This document shows positions 1 through 8,315 of a stretch of DNA of 54,882 nucleotides, in pieces. The stretch's first letter is position 1; the number at the start of each line of letters is the position of its first letter. The stretch is taken from positions 1-54,882 of the forward strand of contig CALUFN010000011.1 of NCBI GenBank assembly GCA_944319945.1, written 5' to 3'. The stretch comes from an uncultured Prevotella sp. Lineage in GTDB: Bacteria > Bacteroidota > Bacteroidia > Bacteroidales > Bacteroidaceae. The translations under genes were made by a program, and so were the position numbers. The notes below the pieces were generated by a model. The model saw only the letters and a program-made list of their open reading frames with translations, ran no database searches and was not told the origin of the DNA.

Positions 1-1
1 A

Positions 2-61
2 AACACTTCGCTATTAGACAAAATAGACGAAATGTACAAAAACAGGGGGATTATCCCATAA
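2..61 (+). CDS. C-terminal end of an unknown protein (partial)
   Basis: The frame starting at base 2 is open from the window edge to a TAA at 59-61 and encodes 19 residues of mixed charged and hydrophobic character, ending RGIIP. Frame 1 is also open, to a TAA at 67-69, but gives a less protein-like peptide. A strong hairpin at 80-117 follows and would end transcription of such a gene. Too short to assign a family; that it is the tail of a plus-strand gene is an inference. Confidence 0.35.
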   Translation, partial: NTSLLDKIDEMYKNRGIIP

Positions 62-79
62 CCTTTTAAATGAACTAAA

Positions 80-117
80 ACACCCGATTTTACATTCTTG
101 GGTGTAAAATCGGGTGT
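80..117. terminator. Bidirectional hairpin terminator
   Basis: A perfect 15-base inverted repeat (80-94 with 103-117, arm ACACCCGATTTTACA) surrounds an 8-base loop. A-rich sequence lies before it and T-rich sequence after it. It lies between the plus-strand gene end at 61 and the 3' end of the minus-strand tRNA-Ser, so it could serve both. Confidence 0.7.
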
Positions 118-152
118 TCGTTTTGTAAAACATTGATTTTCAATGTTTATTG

Positions 153-237
153 CGGAGAGAGAGGGATTCGAACCCCCGGTGCCTCTCAGCACGACGGTTT
201 TCAAGACCGTTGTAATCGACCACTCTACCATCTCTCC
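153..237 (-). tRNA. tRNA-Ser (anticodon TGA)
   Basis: Read on the minus strand, the acceptor arms GGAGAGA (237-231) and TCTCTCC (160-154) pair fully and are followed by discriminator G at 153. The T-arm contains GTTCGAATCC-like sequence, the anticodon loop reads cTTGAaa, and there is a long variable arm, as expected of a class II serine tRNA. The length is 85 bases. CCA is not encoded. A canonical promoter lies at 276-307. Confidence 0.93.
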
Positions 238-275
238 TGATGTCGGGATGACATGTTGGTGCTCAAAAGCGAGTG

Positions 276-307
276 CAAAGATAATGCTTTTTTTGTTTAC
301 CTCCAAA
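276..307 (-). promoter_or_regulatory. Promoter of tRNA-Ser
   Basis: On the minus strand TTTG (307-304) is followed after 20 bases by TATCTTTG (283-276). This matches the Bacteroidetes -33/-7 consensus. Predicted transcription starts about 30 bases upstream of the tRNA. Confidence 0.65.
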
Positions 308-420
308 TTTTTCATGCACTTTTTGATGGTTATCCCAATTCCTATGAATCATTATTCGTCTGTATATGAAACGACGTGAATGAATATTCATCTGTAAGCA
401 CCTGTAAACCAATGTTTTAT

Positions 421-501
421 AAAAGATTTCTTTTGACGCTGCAAAAGATGACCTTTTACGGCCTAAAACATAACGATTCAGGCTATAAAAGGTATGCAAT
501 T
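421..501. repeat. 22-base-period palindrome array, locus A
   Basis: Four 15-base cores start at 421, 443, 465 and 487, exactly 22 bases apart. The clearest are AAAAGATGACCTTTT (443-457) and AAAAGGTATGCAATT (487-501); the other two are decayed. Seven-base linkers separate them (for example ACGGCCT). The array occupies the 400-base gap between the promoters of tRNA-Ser and the plus-strand gene at 640, where I see no credible gene. The same design recurs near 12150, 21600 and 36400. Confidence 0.6.
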
Positions 502-589
502 ATATGAAGGGTATTGGATATAGCTTTATTTTCGGCTGCAGACAGTTAAGTTTTGTTTTTCTTAGTTTTTAATTCAGTCATTTTTTATT

Positions 590-597
590 TACCTTTG
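590..597 (+). promoter_or_regulatory. Promoter -7 box for the B3/4-domain gene
   Basis: TACCTTTG matches the TAnnTTTG box of Bacteroidetes sigma-70 promoters. A T-rich stretch about 20 bases upstream stands where the -33 box belongs, but no clean TTTG is present. It lies 42 bases before the ATG at 640. Confidence 0.55.
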
Positions 598-639
598 CAT
601 ATGTTATTTTATGAAACGGATTTTTATTTTTGTTAGTTT

Positions 640-1305
640 ATGAATATAATTGTTTCCGAAGAGATTGAAAACGTTTGCCCTGACTTCGTTGGTGCAGCAG
701 TTGAAGCGGAGGTAGTTAATAGCGAGTATGACGCAGGATTGTGGGCTGAGATATCGACCTTAGGCGATAAATATAGGGCGGAATACACTACCGAGTCGAT
801 AAAATCGATACCGGGAATTAAGGCTACGAGGCGAGTTTACAGGGCGTGCGGAAAAGATCCCAGTCGCTACCGCCCTGCGGCAGAAGCATTGATCAGGAGA
901 GTGTTGCAGGGTAAGGATCTTTACCAGATCAACACCCTTGTAGATTTGGTAAATCTTGCGAGCATGGCTTATGGATATAGCATAGGAGGGTTTGATGCCG
1001 ATAAGTTTGCCGGCGACACGTTGACGCTTGGCGTGGGGCGTGAGGGCGAGCCGTATGAAGGCATCGGCCGCGGCACGCTTAACATAGCAGGACTGCCTGT
1101 TTATCGTGACGCAATAGGAGGCGTGGGGACGCCTACGAGTGATAACGAACGCACGAAGATTTGTATGGATACGCACCGTGTTCTCATTCTTGTCAACGGG
1201 TACGATGGACACGAACGTAGCGTGAAGGCGAATGCTGAATATTTAGTCGAGCTTTTCGACAAGTATGCCTGCGGACGTAATTGCAGGTATTTTATTTACA
1301 GGTAA
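640..1305 (+). CDS. B3/B4 domain-containing protein (PheT-like tRNA-binding fold)
   Basis: The 221-residue protein matches stand-alone B3/4 domains, the fold found in the editing module of the phenylalanyl-tRNA synthetase beta chain. Family-typical stretches are SIPGIKATRRVYRACGKDP (about residues 56-74), the NTLVDLVNLASM segment (about 98-109) and the GGVGTPTSD stretch near residue 165. Stand-alone B3/4 proteins are thought to act on tRNA or aminoacyl-tRNA, but the substrate is not established and the sequence does not reveal one. The gene stands alone: a promoter box lies 42 bases upstream and a hairpin terminator follows at 1328. The start is the first ATG after the promoter; no Shine-Dalgarno sequence is visible, which is common in this phylum. 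Confidence 0.8.
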   Translation: MNIIVSEEIENVCPDFVGAAVEAEVVNSEYDAGLWAEISTLGDKYRAEYTTESIKSIPGIKATRRVYRACGKDPSRYRPAAEALIRRVLQGKDLYQINTLVDLVNLASMAYGYSIGGFDADKFAGDTLTLGVGREGEPYEGIGRGTLNIAGLPVYRDAIGGVGTPTSDNERTKICMDTHRVLILVNGYDGHERSVKANAEYLVELFDKYACGRNCRYFIYR

Positions 1306-1327
1306 CACGTGTAAAGCCATGAGTAAA

Positions 1328-1386
1328 AAATAAGAGTTAAGATTTATAACTTAATGATTTGTAAGTTACAATCTTAACTCTTATTT
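1328..1386. terminator. Bidirectional long-hairpin terminator
   Basis: AAATAAGAGTTAAGATT (1328-1344) pairs with its complement ending at 1386, and the stem continues inward with one mismatch to about 26 pairs. It lies between the convergent B3/4 gene and nifJ. The arms use the GTTAAGA-type short-period sequence that recurs in other hairpins of the window. Confidence 0.75.
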
Positions 1387-1419
1387 GTTATCTAATGCTT
1401 AAGCATTATGGTTTCAGGC

Positions 1420-4400
1420 TTAAGCCTCATCGCTCCAGTCTTCCTTAGACTTGCGGATGTAGCTCTTGTAACGCAGTTTGGCCATGCGCTCGGCTTCAGC
1501 GAACAGCTCTTCAGCCTCGTTAGGATAAGCCTTCTTTACTGAGAGGTAGCGAACCTCGCCGAGGAGGAAGTCGTGGAACTTACTCCAATCAGGCTCCTTA
1601 GAGTCGAGAGTGAACGGATTCTTGCCTTGCTCAGCCAGTTCGGGGTTGTAACGCCACAAGTGCCAGTATCCGCACTCAACGGCCTTAGCCTCCTCGGCCT
1701 GGCTCTTGCCCATGCCGCCCTTAGCCTTAAGGCCGTGGTTGATACACGGAGCGTAAGCGATGATCACCGAAGGTCCGTTGTAAGCCTCTGCTTCGCGGAT
1801 AGCCTTCAGGCACTGTGCGTTGTCTGCGCCCATGGCGATTTGTGCAACGTAAACGTAGCCGTATGTCGTAGCCATGAGTCCGAGGTCTTTCTTGCGGATG
1901 CGCTTGCCTTGGGCTGCAAACTGTGCGATTGCGCCGAGAGGAGTAGCCTTTGACGACTGTCCGCCAGTGTTAGAGTAAACCTCAGTGTCGAGTACGAGGA
2001 TGTTAACGTCTTCGCCGCTTGCTATTACATGGTCAAGACCGCCGTAGCCGATGTCGTAAGAAGCACCGTCGCCGCCGATTATCCACTGGCTGCGCTTTAC
2101 GAGGTAGTGGTCGAGGGTCTTCAATTCCTTGCAGATTTCGCATCCTGCTTCAGCGCCTGCCTCAATGAGCGGTCTCAGGTTGGCTGCTGCCGCCTTTGAC
2201 GCGTCGGCATCGTCCTTACCTGCAATCCATTCCTGGGCTGCAGCCTTGAACTCAGCAGGTGTGTCATCTTTAGCGATAGCTTCAGTCAGCAACATGGTGA
2301 TGCGCTCTTTCATCTTCTTATTTGCAAGCACCATACCCATGCCAAACTCGCAGAAGTCTTCAAACAAGGAGTTTGCAAAAGCAGGGCCTTGTCCATTTTC
2401 ATTCGTGCAGTAAGGCGTAGAAGGTACTGATGCAGAATAAATAGAAGAGCAACCTGTAGCGTTGGCAATCATTTCACGGTCGCCGAAGAGCTGTGAAATC
2501 AGCTTAACGTAAGGAGTCTCACCGCAGCCTGAGCATGCGCCTGAGAACTCGAACAACGGCTGGGCGAACTGTGAGTTCTTAACGTTCGACTTGATGTCAA
2601 CCAAGTTTTGCTTGCTCTTAACGTTCTTAACGAGATAATCCCAACGTGCGGCTTCCTCGTCGTCACCTGCGAATGGAACCATCGTAAGAGCCTTGCCCTT
2701 CTTCGGATTGCCCGGACATACGTCTGCACAGTTGCCGCATCCGAGACAGTCGAGCACGCTCGGTTCGATGACGAAGTGCATACCCTTCATTGCCGCAGGA
2801 GCTTTCATCTCGAGCGTGGTGCCGTTGAAGCCCTTAAGCTCGTCGTCGTTGAGCACGAACGGACGGATGGCTGCGTGAGGACAAACGTAAGCACACTTGT
2901 TACACTGGATACAGTTCTCTGCATCCCATTTCGGAACGAAGGCCTCAACACCACGCTTCTCGTAAGCAGCCGTACCGTTCTGCCATGTACCGTCAACGGT
3001 ATTGTGCTTCGTGAAGTCTGAAATCTTGAGCAAATCGCCGGCCTGTGCGTTTATCGGGCGAACAAGTTCCTTTACGAATGCGGGAGCGTCGTCTTCAACC
3101 ACAACGTCGTCAGGCAAGTTGGCCCATGCCGGATCAACGGTAAGCTGCTTGTATTCGCCGCCACGGTCAACAGCTGCGTAGTTCTTGTCGACAACGTCCT
3201 GGCCCTTCTTTCCGTAAGACTTGACGATGAACTTCTTCATCTGCTCGATGGCGAGGTCGATTGGAATAACGCCCGTGATGCGGAAGAATGCGCTTTGGAG
3301 GATAGTGTTGGTGCGGTTGCCCAGTCCTATCTCCTGCGCTATCTTGGTTGCGTTGATGTAATAAACGGTGATGTTGTTCTGTGCGAAATAACGCTTAACC
3401 TTGTTCGGGATGAAGTTTACAAGCTCGTCACCCTCGAAAATAGTGTTAAGCAGGAACGTTCCGTCCTTGCGGAGTCCGCGAGTTACGTCGTACATGTGGA
3501 GGTAAGCCTGTACGTGGCAAGCCACGAAGTTAGGCGTATTTACTAAGTACGTGCTACGTATGGGACTGTCGCCGAAGCGGAGGTGCGAACATGTGAAGCC
3601 GCCTGACTTCTTTGAGTCGTAAGAGAAGTATGCCTGGCAGTGCTTGTCGGTGTTGTCGCCGATGATCTTGACCGAGTTCTTGTTTGCGCCTACGGTACCG
3701 TCGGCGCCGAGTCCGTAGAACTTAGCCTCGAACATGCCTTCGCCGCCGAGTGCGATTTCTTCAACAGGAGGCAGCGACGTGAACGTTACGTCGTCTACGA
3801 TACCCAGTGTGAAGTGGTTCTTCGGCTCATTGAGTTTCAGGTTGTCGAACACTGAGATGATGCGTGCCGGAGTAGTGTCGTTGCTGCCGATACCGTAGCG
3901 TCCGCCTACGATGAGCGGCTTGTTCTCAACGTCGTAGAAAGCGCTCTTAACGTCAAGATACAGAGGCTCGCCTTCTGCGCCGGGCTCTTTTGTGCGGTCG
4001 AGCACGGCGATGCGCTTAACAGTCGAAGGAACTGCTGCCAGCAGGTGCTTTACAGAGAACGGACGATACAGGTGAACTGAAATCATGCCGACCTTCTCGC
4101 CCTTGCCGTTGAGGTAGTCAATGGCTTCGCGGGCGGCTTCGGTAGCTGAACCCATGAGTATGATGATGCGGTCTGCGTCGTCAGCTCCGTAATATGAGAA
4201 GAGGTGGTATTCACGGCCTGTGATCTTGCTGATCTCGCCCAAGTAGTGTTCTACTACCTCGGGTACGTTTTCATAATACTTGTTGCAAGACTCGCGGCGT
4301 GAGAAGAATGTCTCGGGATTGTCGGCCGTTCCTCGCGTTACGGGGCGCTCAGGAGTGAGCGCGCGCTCGCGGAAACGCTTAACGTCTTCCATGTCAACCA

Positions 4401-4986
4401 GCGGTGCGATGTCCTCGTTCTCAAGAAGCTCGATCTTGTGGTATTCGTGTGAAGTGCGGAAGCCGTCGAAGAAATTGATGAACGGCACCCATGTCTTCAA
4501 TGAAGCCAAGTGTGCAACAGCCGTCAGGTCCATAACCTCTTGCACAGAGCCTTCGCAGAGCATTGCGAAGCCAGTCTGGCGGCAAGCCATCACGTCGGAG
4601 TGGTCGCCGAATATGCACAAGGTGTTTGTTGCGATTGAACGTGCAGAAACGTCGAATACGCAAGGCAGAAGCTCGCCGGCAATCTTGTACATGTTAGGTA
4701 TCATGAGGAGCAATCCCTGAGACGCAGTGAACGTCGTGGTCAGGGCACCGGCCTGGAGAGAGCCGTGCACTGCGCCTGCGGCACCACCCTCGGACTGCAT
4801 TTCCTGAACGGAAACCGTCTGTCCGAAGAGGTTCTTACGTCCTTTTGCGGCCCATTCGTCAACGTGCTCCGCCATCGGAGACGACGGAGTGATAGGGTAA
4901 ATGGCTGCAACCTCGCTGAACATATAGCTTATATGTGCGGCTGCTTCATTACCATCACAAGTGATAAACTTTTTTTCTTTAGCCAT
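1420..4986 (-). CDS. nifJ: Pyruvate:ferredoxin (flavodoxin) oxidoreductase
   Basis: At 1188 residues this is the full-length, single-chain homodimeric enzyme that oxidises pyruvate with CoA to acetyl-CoA and CO2, passing electrons to ferredoxin or flavodoxin; it is central to anaerobic fermentation in the cytoplasm. The N-terminal pyrimidine-binding domain carries YPITPSSPMAE (about 30-40). Two [4Fe-4S] ferredoxin motifs follow, CIQCNKCAYVCP (about 690) and CLGCGNCADVCP (about 747). The third-cluster cysteines CSGCGE sit near 815. The thiamin-diphosphate site is GDGASYDIGYGG (about 972) with YSNTGGQSSK (about 995). All key cysteines are present. An AAA ATPase gene ends 35 bases upstream on the same strand and no clear promoter box separates them, so co-transcription from 6256-6286 is possible. 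Confidence 0.97.
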   Translation of the reverse strand: MAKEKKFITCDGNEAAAHISYMFSEVAAIYPITPSSPMAEHVDEWAAKGRKNLFGQTVSVQEMQSEGGAAGAVHGSLQAGALTTTFTASQGLLLMIPNMYKIAGELLPCVFDVSARSIATNTLCIFGDHSDVMACRQTGFAMLCEGSVQEVMDLTAVAHLASLKTWVPFINFFDGFRTSHEYHKIELLENEDIAPLVDMEDVKRFRERALTPERPVTRGTADNPETFFSRRESCNKYYENVPEVVEHYLGEISKITGREYHLFSYYGADDADRIIILMGSATEAAREAIDYLNGKGEKVGMISVHLYRPFSVKHLLAAVPSTVKRIAVLDRTKEPGAEGEPLYLDVKSAFYDVENKPLIVGGRYGIGSNDTTPARIISVFDNLKLNEPKNHFTLGIVDDVTFTSLPPVEEIALGGEGMFEAKFYGLGADGTVGANKNSVKIIGDNTDKHCQAYFSYDSKKSGGFTCSHLRFGDSPIRSTYLVNTPNFVACHVQAYLHMYDVTRGLRKDGTFLLNTIFEGDELVNFIPNKVKRYFAQNNITVYYINATKIAQEIGLGNRTNTILQSAFFRITGVIPIDLAIEQMKKFIVKSYGKKGQDVVDKNYAAVDRGGEYKQLTVDPAWANLPDDVVVEDDAPAFVKELVRPINAQAGDLLKISDFTKHNTVDGTWQNGTAAYEKRGVEAFVPKWDAENCIQCNKCAYVCPHAAIRPFVLNDDELKGFNGTTLEMKAPAAMKGMHFVIEPSVLDCLGCGNCADVCPGNPKKGKALTMVPFAGDDEEAARWDYLVKNVKSKQNLVDIKSNVKNSQFAQPLFEFSGACSGCGETPYVKLISQLFGDREMIANATGCSSIYSASVPSTPYCTNENGQGPAFANSLFEDFCEFGMGMVLANKKMKERITMLLTEAIAKDDTPAEFKAAAQEWIAGKDDADASKAAAANLRPLIEAGAEAGCEICKELKTLDHYLVKRSQWIIGGDGASYDIGYGGLDHVIASGEDVNILVLDTEVYSNTGGQSSKATPLGAIAQFAAQGKRIRKKDLGLMATTYGYVYVAQIAMGADNAQCLKAIREAEAYNGPSVIIAYAPCINHGLKAKGGMGKSQAEEAKAVECGYWHLWRYNPELAEQGKNPFTLDSKEPDWSKFHDFLLGEVRYLSVKKAYPNEAEELFAEAERMAKLRYKSYIRKSKEDWSDEA

Positions 4987-5021
4987 TTTAATAAAACGTT
5001 AATGTTAATGTATATGTTAGT

Positions 5022-6209
5022 TTAATATAGGAATCCGAAAAGCCATAAAGGTATCTGGTTGTCCTTGCCTATCTCGGTGTTGTATCTTGCGTAGACGGTG
5101 TCGGGATTCATCCTAATCTTGCCGTTGCCCGACGCGTCGCAAATCCTGAACTTCTTGCGCCCGTCGATTATGTAATAGTTTTCCTTGCCGCCCTGGTTCA
5201 CGGCGTGGTCCTTCCACAGCGAGTTTACGAAAAACGTCTCCATGATGTCTTGCTGCTCTACCTTTATCGGGTAAATGGCGTACATCAGGTTGGGGTTGTG
5301 CATCATCACCTTGCTCGGTTTCTTGGGGTATTGCTGCCCCACGGGGTAAATCACGTTGATCAGTCTCGCTTCGGCAAGGTATTTTATGTAATTCATCACC
5401 GTGGCCCGGCTAGTCTCTATGTCGTTGGCAAGCTGGCTTACGTTGGGCGCCTGCGGACCGTCTACGGCAAGCAGGTAAAAAAGTTTCTTTATCTTCGTAA
5501 GATATTTCAGTTCGATTTGTTTTATCAGCAGTATGTCCACCTCGGTCATCATGTTCATCGTCTTAAGCAGATTCTCTGAGAAATTACGGTTCTCGAGAAA
5601 GAACGGATAAAATCCGTGGTGCAAGTATAACGGGAAATACTTATTAGGCGAAACCTCAGGCAATATGCGCCGCGTAATATGCTCGTGGTTCCTGAGAATG
5701 TCGTCTAACGTGTAAGCCCTGAAGTGCGTGCCGGCCGTAAGGTTGACGAACTCGCGGAACGAGAATCCCCTGAGGTTATAGCTTTTCACTATTTCGCTCA
5801 GTTCGGGGTTTTCCTCCTTCAGCCGCATCACGCTGCTTCCCGTGAACACTATCTTCAGCTCGGGATACCTGTCATGGCACACGCGCAACTCCTTGCTCCA
5901 GTTAGGCTCCTTGAACACTTGGTCTATGAGCAGCACCTTACCTCCGTTTTTGCAAAACTCTCCGGCAAAATCGGCAATGCCGCGGCCTTGAAAGTAAAAG
6001 TTGTTCATGTTGACGTAAAGGCAGCGCCGGTCGTCGGCGGCGAAGTGCTCCTTAGCATACTGAAGCAGGAATGTAGTCTTCCCCACTCCACGCGTGCCCT
6101 TTATGCCGATGAGCCTGTCGTCCCAGTTTATCTCGTCCATCAGCTGGCGGCGTACCGGAGCGTTAGTGTGCTCAACCAAGTAAGTATGTGTGCGAAAGAA
6201 GGCTTCCAT
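5022..6209 (-). CDS. AAA family ATP-binding protein (AAA_14-like)
   Basis: This 395-residue cytoplasmic P-loop ATPase has Walker A GTRGVGKTT (residues 38-46) and a Walker B segment KVLLID (91-96), followed by a sensor-like stretch IVFTGSS. The C-terminal third looks like a winged helix with LAVDGPQAPNVSQLANDIETSR-type character, then a nuclease-like DUF4143-type tail. Such proteins are common in Bacteroidales, often in many copies, and their targets are generally unknown. A canonical promoter lies 47 bases upstream. It is followed closely by nifJ on the same strand; whether it affects PFOR is not evident. Confidence 0.85.
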   Translation of the reverse strand: MEAFFRTHTYLVEHTNAPVRRQLMDEINWDDRLIGIKGTRGVGKTTFLLQYAKEHFAADDRRCLYVNMNNFYFQGRGIADFAGEFCKNGGKVLLIDQVFKEPNWSKELRVCHDRYPELKIVFTGSSVMRLKEENPELSEIVKSYNLRGFSFREFVNLTAGTHFRAYTLDDILRNHEHITRRILPEVSPNKYFPLYLHHGFYPFFLENRNFSENLLKTMNMMTEVDILLIKQIELKYLTKIKKLFYLLAVDGPQAPNVSQLANDIETSRATVMNYIKYLAEARLINVIYPVGQQYPKKPSKVMMHNPNLMYAIYPIKVEQQDIMETFFVNSLWKDHAVNQGGKENYYIIDGRKKFRICDASGNGKIRMNPDTVYARYNTEIGKDNQIPLWLFGFLY

Positions 6210-6255
6210 TCGTTTCCGGTTTGTTTCGTGGCCGTTAGTGCGGCTATTATTTCTG

Positions 6256-6286
6256 CAAAGATAGTATTTTATTCTTTATTTGCAAA
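6256..6286 (-). promoter_or_regulatory. Promoter of the ATPase (and possibly nifJ)
   Basis: Minus-strand TTTG (6286-6283), a 19-base spacer and TATCTTTG (6263-6256) form a textbook Bacteroidetes promoter just upstream of the ATG at 6209. Confidence 0.7.
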
Positions 6287-6356
6287 CCGAACATTGCAAA
6301 AACTCTTGTTTTTTACTTATTTTTACATTGTTTTATCTTAGTCGCATGCCGGCTGT

Positions 6357-7337
6357 TCACTTACCGGCATAATACGCCCGTATGCGCCGCTGTATGTTCT
6401 CGCGCAGGCATTCCTGGTAGAGCCACGGCTCGCAACCGTGAAAATCGCCCACGTTGAGAAATCCCATAATCGGTGCATACTCGCTGCCGCTGTAGCCCTT
6501 AAGCACGAGCACGTGGTAGTCAGGAGCTACTGTCACCGTGATGGTGTCGTGCAGCGTGGCCGGCGTGTCGTCGGTGCGCCAGCTCACCGGATTGATGCAC
6601 ATTGCGCACGGTGCCGCCACTACAGGCTTAATATAACTCACGTCAGACACCGAGTTGTAACAGATCGTCACGCCCGTGTCGTCTGCCCCCTGCGCCGCGC
6701 GGATGTTCGTCGTGGCGGACGTGTCCGACGGCGTAACCTTATACCCAAGCACGTAAGCCGCTACCAAATATTCATGCATGCTCTTCGGCATGTACTTAAG
6801 CAGCTCCACCACGGCCTTACCGCCCTGACTGAAGCCGGCCAGTATGAACGGACGTCCGGGTTTCCGGTTTTTCATGAAAAGGTCGAAAGCGTTCTTAACG
6901 TCAGTCATGGACATGCTGAAACGGTTGCTTATCGTGTCCTCGTTGAGCGTGGCCCATCCTTCGATCGTAATATGCCGGTAATACGGAGAATAAAAGTTGT
7001 TGCCTTCTCCCATGTATTCGGCTATACGGCTTATCTCCTTATCCATATCGGCCCTATGGTTTTCATTGTACACGTCGGCGTAATGACATACGGTGCCGTC
7101 GGCCGTAGTCCAGTCGGTTTCCCATGTAGACACAAGATAAAACACGTCGGCCCCGTCTCCGTCCTTGTCATTCTCTTGCTTAAACCACATGGAGGCGTCC
7201 GTATAATCAGGGGCTTTGGGGTAATATTGTTTGGCTTCGGCCACAATAGTGCCGTCGTCGTCGCTGCATGCCGCAGTGAGAACCGTCGGTAAGACCGTAA
7301 TAAATACAATGAAAAGATGTTTAAAAGTAGCGTTCAT
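6357..7337 (-). CDS. DUF3089 alpha/beta-hydrolase lipoprotein
   Basis: The start at 7337 is preferred over an ATG 39 bases further upstream because it places a lipoprotein signal peptide at the N-terminus: hydrophobic core, then LTAAC as lipobox. The mature protein is about 300 residues, with the nucleophile elbow GFSQGG near residue 170, as in DUF3089 alpha/beta hydrolases. It also has the segment FYSPYYR that is typical of that family. Expected location is the periplasm or outer membrane, anchored by lipid. The substrate is unknown; a serine esterase or peptidase activity is likely from the motif. It is a single gene with its own promoter box at 7412. Confidence 0.82.
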   Translation of the reverse strand: MNATFKHLFIVFITVLPTVLTAACSDDDGTIVAEAKQYYPKAPDYTDASMWFKQENDKDGDGADVFYLVSTWETDWTTADGTVCHYADVYNENHRADMDKEISRIAEYMGEGNNFYSPYYRHITIEGWATLNEDTISNRFSMSMTDVKNAFDLFMKNRKPGRPFILAGFSQGGKAVVELLKYMPKSMHEYLVAAYVLGYKVTPSDTSATTNIRAAQGADDTGVTICYNSVSDVSYIKPVVAAPCAMCINPVSWRTDDTPATLHDTITVTVAPDYHVLVLKGYSGSEYAPIMGFLNVGDFHGCEPWLYQECLRENIQRRIRAYYAGK

Positions 7338-7411
7338 AATCGTATTGTTAATCAGTTGATTTGTGCCCGGCCGCAAGGCTCAGCCTGCGTCCGCAGCCGT
7401 AAATACGGATG

Positions 7412-7419
7412 CAAAGTTA
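7412..7419 (-). promoter_or_regulatory. Promoter -7 box for the DUF3089 gene
   Basis: TAACTTTG on the minus strand, about 75 bases upstream of the preferred start at 7337. No clear TTTG -33 box is seen. Confidence 0.5.
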
Positions 7420-7720
7420 ATGTTTTTTACCGAATAAGGACAGTGCCGAGGGATAAAACGACACAATAAAAAAACGTTAGCGGAGTCGTTTTTAGCGGCA
7501 CGGCGATGATTACGGTTTCAAATAGCGTCCTTCAAGCCTTCAAGACATGGCTTTTGCCTCTCGAAGTTCGCCACGTCGAAATGTCTATCAGCACATCCGG
7601 AAGGATGGCTCTGAGGAGGTCATCTGCTTTCATACAGCAAAGCTACTCAATATGCTTGAGAAATCCTATCGCCAACCAAAATCATCCGCTGCCCCCGAAT
7701 GTAATGGTACTTTTAGCGAT

Positions 7721-7751
7721 AAAAAAAAGGACATGCCGAAACGACATGCCC
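7721..7751 (-). terminator. Rho-independent terminator of tRNA-Cys
   Basis: Read on the minus strand, GGGCATG (7751-7745) pairs with CATGTCC (7735-7729), with one G-U pair and a 9-base loop, and is followed by a run of eight T. It lies 11 bases after the tRNA 3' end. The interval 7420-7720 upstream of it holds no gene I can support. Confidence 0.7.
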
Positions 7752-7761
7752 CCATTTGACG

Positions 7762-7832
7762 AGGTACCTAGCAGAGTCGAACTGCTCTACACGGTTTTGC
7801 AGACCGTTACCTAACCGCTCGGCCAAGGTACC
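7762..7832 (-). tRNA. tRNA-Cys (anticodon GCA)
   Basis: Minus strand: acceptor GGTACCT (7832-7826) pairs with AGGTACC (7769-7763) and the discriminator is U. The anticodon loop reads ctGCAaa and the T-loop region is GCAGTTCGACTCTGC. The length is 71 bases, normal for cysteine tRNA. CCA is not encoded. Its own promoter and terminator are visible. Confidence 0.93.
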
Positions 7833-7851
7833 ATTGTTTTGTTTTGCGGTG

Positions 7852-7883
7852 CAAAGATAATGCATTTTTACCGTTTACGCAAA
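7852..7883 (-). promoter_or_regulatory. Promoter of tRNA-Cys
   Basis: Minus-strand TTTG (7883-7880), a 20-base spacer and TATCTTTG (7859-7852). It has the same geometry as the promoter of tRNA-Ser. Confidence 0.65.
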
Positions 7884-8102
7884 TTTTTACCGAATTTTTA
7901 TCTCATAATCGCATAATTATGGCCTGATAATGGTGGTTATCTTGCCGAATAACGGTTGATGCGGAGTTGATTGAGACATCAGCCGTTGCTGCAGATTGTA
8001 AACTCCACCTTATTTTATTATCACCTTTGGCGGAATTATTGGTATCTCTTTATGATCGGAACTTTCGTTTTTTACATTTCAGTGGCTTTTGCTTTCGGTT
8101 TT

Positions 8103-8161
8103 CGCTTGTCATCGACGCGCCTACAAGAGGTTGTCTTTTACAGTGTAAAACCGCCGACATA
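8103..8161. repeat. Possible decayed 22-base array unit pair
   Basis: AAGAGGTTGTCTTTT (8125-8139) and AAAACCGCCGACATA (8147-8161) stand 22 bases apart with a 7-base linker (ACAGTGT), echoing the arrays elsewhere. Only one core is close to consensus, so this may be chance. The remaining interval 7884-8102 shows no gene I can support. Confidence 0.3.
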
Positions 8162-8184
8162 GAAAAACAACATGGGTATATAAC

Positions 8185-8252
8185 AAAAAAAATTGATTGT
8201 CTCACGACAACCAATCTTTTTATTAACCTTAATAATCTAATACCATGAAAAA
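8185..8252 (-). ncRNA. Candidate small RNA, about 65 bases
   Basis: On the minus strand a complete promoter (8291-8260) is followed, within about 70 bases, by a strong Rho-independent terminator (8215-8192, then eight T). No gene lies between them. The predicted transcript would start near 8252, contains the stretch ATGGTATTAG and ends at the T-run near 8185. No open frame of meaningful length is present. It sits after the DUF3256 gene but is not needed as that gene's terminator unless transcripts merge. The RNA start is inferred from promoter geometry only. Confidence 0.5.
8192..8215. terminator. Hairpin terminator of the small RNA / DUF3256 gene
   Basis: ATTGATTGTC (8192-8201) and GACAACCAAT (8206-8215) form a 10-pair stem with one G-U pair and a 4-base loop. 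T-runs flank it in both directions (A8 before it on the plus strand, CTTTTT after it). It is intrinsically bidirectional. Confidence 0.75.
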
Positions 8253-8259
8253 CACAGTG

Positions 8260-8291
8260 CAAAGGTAGACATTTTTTGCTTTCCTGCAAAA
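8260..8291 (-). promoter_or_regulatory. Promoter of the candidate small RNA
   Basis: Minus-strand TTTTG (8291-8287), a 19-base spacer and TACCTTTG (8267-8260): a perfect match to Bacteroidetes promoter geometry. It lies between the stop of the DUF3256 gene (8316) and the terminator. Confidence 0.7.
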
Positions 8292-8315
8292 TTATTTCGA
8301 GCAAAATGCCGTAAA

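Noticed and set aside
143-379. Plus-strand frame of 78 residues
   Set aside because: It runs through the complete tRNA-Ser on the other strand and has no family resemblance.
263-499. Minus-strand frame of 78 residues
   Set aside because: It overlaps the repeat array at 421-501 and a promoter, with a basic, low-complexity translation.
7547-7759. Plus-strand frame of 70 residues in the gap before tRNA-Cys
   Set aside because: It includes the tRNA-Cys terminator, shows no promoter or family, and may at most be a remnant.
7967-8248. Plus-strand frame of 93 residues
   Set aside because: It overlaps the candidate small RNA and terminator; the composition is that of spacer DNA.
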